Origin: Bacteroidota bacterium | Lineage (GTDB): Bacteria > Bacteroidota > Bacteroidia > Flavobacteriales_D > Crocinitomicaceae | Assembly (NCBI GenBank): GCA_016866415.1 | Contig: VGML01000128.1 | Coordinates: forward strand, 1-6,153 | Direction: 5' to 3' | Length of the DNA: 6,153 nucleotides | In this document: piece after piece, positions 4,665-6,153 of the stretch | How the letters are laid out: each line of letters starts with the position of its first letter | Numbering within the stretch: position 1 is the first letter of the stretch | Position numbers and translations under genes: made by a program | The notes under the pieces: model-generated | Database searches by the model: none | What the model was told of the DNA's origin: nothing | Seen by the model: only the letters and a program-made list of their open reading frames with translations

Positions 4665-6153
4665 ATGAAAACATCATCTATTGCATTAATCGTAAGTTCT
4701 ATTTACTTATTTTTTGCAGTTAGCATTTCATTTGCTCAATGCCTTCCTGGACAAGGGATAGTAACTATTAACATCTCTCCTGATAATTATCCGAATGAAT
4801 CCTCGTGGAAACTTTACGCGAATAATATCCAAATTGCCAATGGAACCACCAATGATACGACAGTTTGTGTAGATACAACAGCTTGTATTCGCTTCGAAAT
4901 GCTTGATTCGTATGGTGACGGGATGTGTTGTAATTATGGTCAAGGTTCTTATTCTGTTCTGTGGAATGGAAGTCAAGTTGCATCTGGTGGCCAGTTTACG
5001 ACCATTGCATCACATTCTTTTAATTGTCAACTTGGAACGATTTGTAGTCTACCAATAGTGATTAATTCTGGCACATTTATAGCACAGAACCCAAATACGT
5101 TTTATTCCTTTACTCCAGACTCATCAGGAATGTATTCCATTTCTACTTGTAATTTGACCACTTGCGATACAAAACTTTGGATCTATGATCAGTGTAATAA
5201 TTACGTCTACAATACGGATAATACTGGAACCCTATTTTACAATGATGATAACCCAACATGTGGACTACGAGCGGATATTGATGCGTTTTTAGTTGCTGGT
5301 ACTACTTATATAATTCGAGTTGGATTGTATGGAACAACTACTTGTTCTGGAGGCATTCCTTTTTCAATCACATACGATGGCCCTCTAGTTGGTTGTATGG
5401 ATCCGACCGCTTGTAACTACAATCCAGATGCTACTTCTGCTGGCGTTTGCTATTATTATCCAAGTCCTAACTGTCCTCAAGGTCCAGATTTAATAATCGT
5501 TCAAAGCGCGATTCAAAACACGTTGGAAATACGAGAAGAGTTTGCTACAAATTGTATGGTCGAAGAGGGTTGTATGAACGGATATGGTACTAGAACCGTT
5601 CTAGCATTTGATACACACATAAAAAATATTGGGGACATGGATTATTACATTGGAACACCCGCCAATAATCCGGATCAGTTTTCCTTTCAGAATTGTCATG
5701 GACATGCGCATTATGAAGGATACGCTGAGTATGTGCTATACACAATGAATGGACAAAATATTCCTATTGGGCATAAAAATGGTTTTTGCGTAATGGATTT
5801 GGAGTGTTCAGATGGCGGTACTGCTCAGTATGGTTGTGGAAACATGGGAATTACACGTCAGTGTGGAGATATTTATTCGCGTGTGTTGGATTGTCAATGG
5901 ATTGATATAACTGATTTGGATACTGCCGAATACATTTTGGCGGTTAAAGTAAATTGGGATCAATCTCCAGATGCATTGGGTCATTACGAATCGAATTACC
6001 AAAATAATTGGGCACAAGTTTGTGTTAGAATTTCTGAAACGAATGGTGTAAAAAGTTTTACTGTTCTTCCAAATTGCACTCCTTTCTATGATTGTGCTGG
6101 TGTCATGTATGGGAATTCACAATTGGATTGTGAAGGAAATTGCAACGGAAGTG
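4665..6153 (+). CDS. Secreted multidomain lysyl oxidase-like protein (3' partial)
   Basis: Lysyl oxidases are copper enzymes that oxidise peptidyl lysine to a reactive aldehyde, releasing ammonia and H2O2. The 496 residues in the window start with a signal peptide (1-24, probable cut in SFA|QC). Next comes a Cys-rich Bacteroidota extracellular module with DSYGDGMCCNYGQGSY (81-96, within about 30-121), then a beta-sandwich resembling PPC domains (about 127-238), then GCMDPTACNYNPDAT (243-257). The lysyl oxidase domain covers about 273-458. It has the copper site CHGHAH (His345, His347, His349), GHKNGFC with Lys371 (Lys320 in human LOX), and DIYSRVLDCQWIDITD with Tyr404 (Tyr355 in human), the Lys-Tyr pair that forms the LTQ cofactor. 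ESNYQNNW and regularly placed cysteines (344, 375, 381, 391, 400, 410) also follow the family. A DCAGVMYG...CEGNC motif starts at 476. The C terminus, where a T9SS sorting domain would be expected, is outside the window. The substrate is unknown. Confidence 0.92.
   Translation, partial: MKTSSIALIVSSIYLFFAVSISFAQCLPGQGIVTINISPDNYPNESSWKLYANNIQIANGTTNDTTVCVDTTACIRFEMLDSYGDGMCCNYGQGSYSVLWNGSQVASGGQFTTIASHSFNCQLGTICSLPIVINSGTFIAQNPNTFYSFTPDSSGMYSISTCNLTTCDTKLWIYDQCNNYVYNTDNTGTLFYNDDNPTCGLRADIDAFLVAGTTYIIRVGLYGTTTCSGGIPFSITYDGPLVGCMDPTACNYNPDATSAGVCYYYPSPNCPQGPDLIIVQSAIQNTLEIREEFATNCMVEEGCMNGYGTRTVLAFDTHIKNIGDMDYYIGTPANNPDQFSFQNCHGHAHYEGYAEYVLYTMNGQNIPIGHKNGFCVMDLECSDGGTAQYGCGNMGITRQCGDIYSRVLDCQWIDITDLDTAEYILAVKVNWDQSPDALGHYESNYQNNWAQVCVRISETNGVKSFTVLPNCTPFYDCAGVMYGNSQLDCEGNCNGS

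Noticed and set aside
4665..4745. Lipoprotein signal in the lysyl oxidase protein because Cys26 follows the hydrophobic stretch.
   Set aside because: The residue before Cys is Gln (FAQC), which does not fit a lipobox; a type I cut in SFA|Q is more likely.
4728..4983. Two overlapping minus-strand open frames opposite the N-terminal part of the lysyl oxidase gene, and a similar one at 5808-6017.
   Set aside because: All are antisense to a continuous 496-codon frame with clear domains; none has recognisable motifs.

Overview
The window looks like a chromosomal segment of a Bacteroidota bacterium, most likely order Flavobacteriales and possibly the Crocinitomicaceae/Fluviicola group. The family-level guess is inference. 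Supporting signs are the low GC content, promoter-like TAnnTTTG elements, weak or absent Shine-Dalgarno sequences, the divergent purN / acpP-fabF-rnc arrangement, a type A T9SS-like C-terminal tail at the left edge, and a large modular secreted protein carrying 'DPTACNYNPDAT'-type motifs at the right edge.

Left part (1-1043): the window opens with the last codons of a secreted protein that looks like T9SS cargo. A hairpin follows that can act as a terminator in both directions. purN (GAR transformylase, minus strand) converges on it, and its stop codon lies inside the hairpin. A 110-bp divergent intergenic region separates purN from acpP.

Central part (807-3044): acpP, fabF and rnc form a tight plus-strand operon for fatty-acid synthesis and RNA processing, with gaps of 23 and 4 bp. 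The rnc reading frame has no ATG, GTG or TTG anywhere before the catalytic signature, so this RNase III must start at a non-canonical codon (ATT or CTG) or the sequence has an error there.

Right part (3045-6153): a 76-residue single-pass membrane protein of unknown function forms its own transcription unit, with a good Bacteroidota promoter and a clear intrinsic terminator. purK (N5-CAIR synthetase) follows from a promoter so close to its ATG that the mRNA may be leaderless; no purE follows it. The window ends inside a secreted, cysteine-rich, multidomain protein whose C-terminal half is recognisably a lysyl oxidase. It carries the copper-binding His-x-His-x-His and both the Lys and the Tyr that form the lysine tyrosylquinone cofactor in animal lysyl oxidases. 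It is the most unusual gene here.

Together the window is mostly conserved housekeeping (two purine-biosynthesis genes, the ACP/KAS II pair, RNase III) flanked on both sides by exported surface or extracellular proteins. No mobile element, CRISPR array, tRNA or rRNA was seen.
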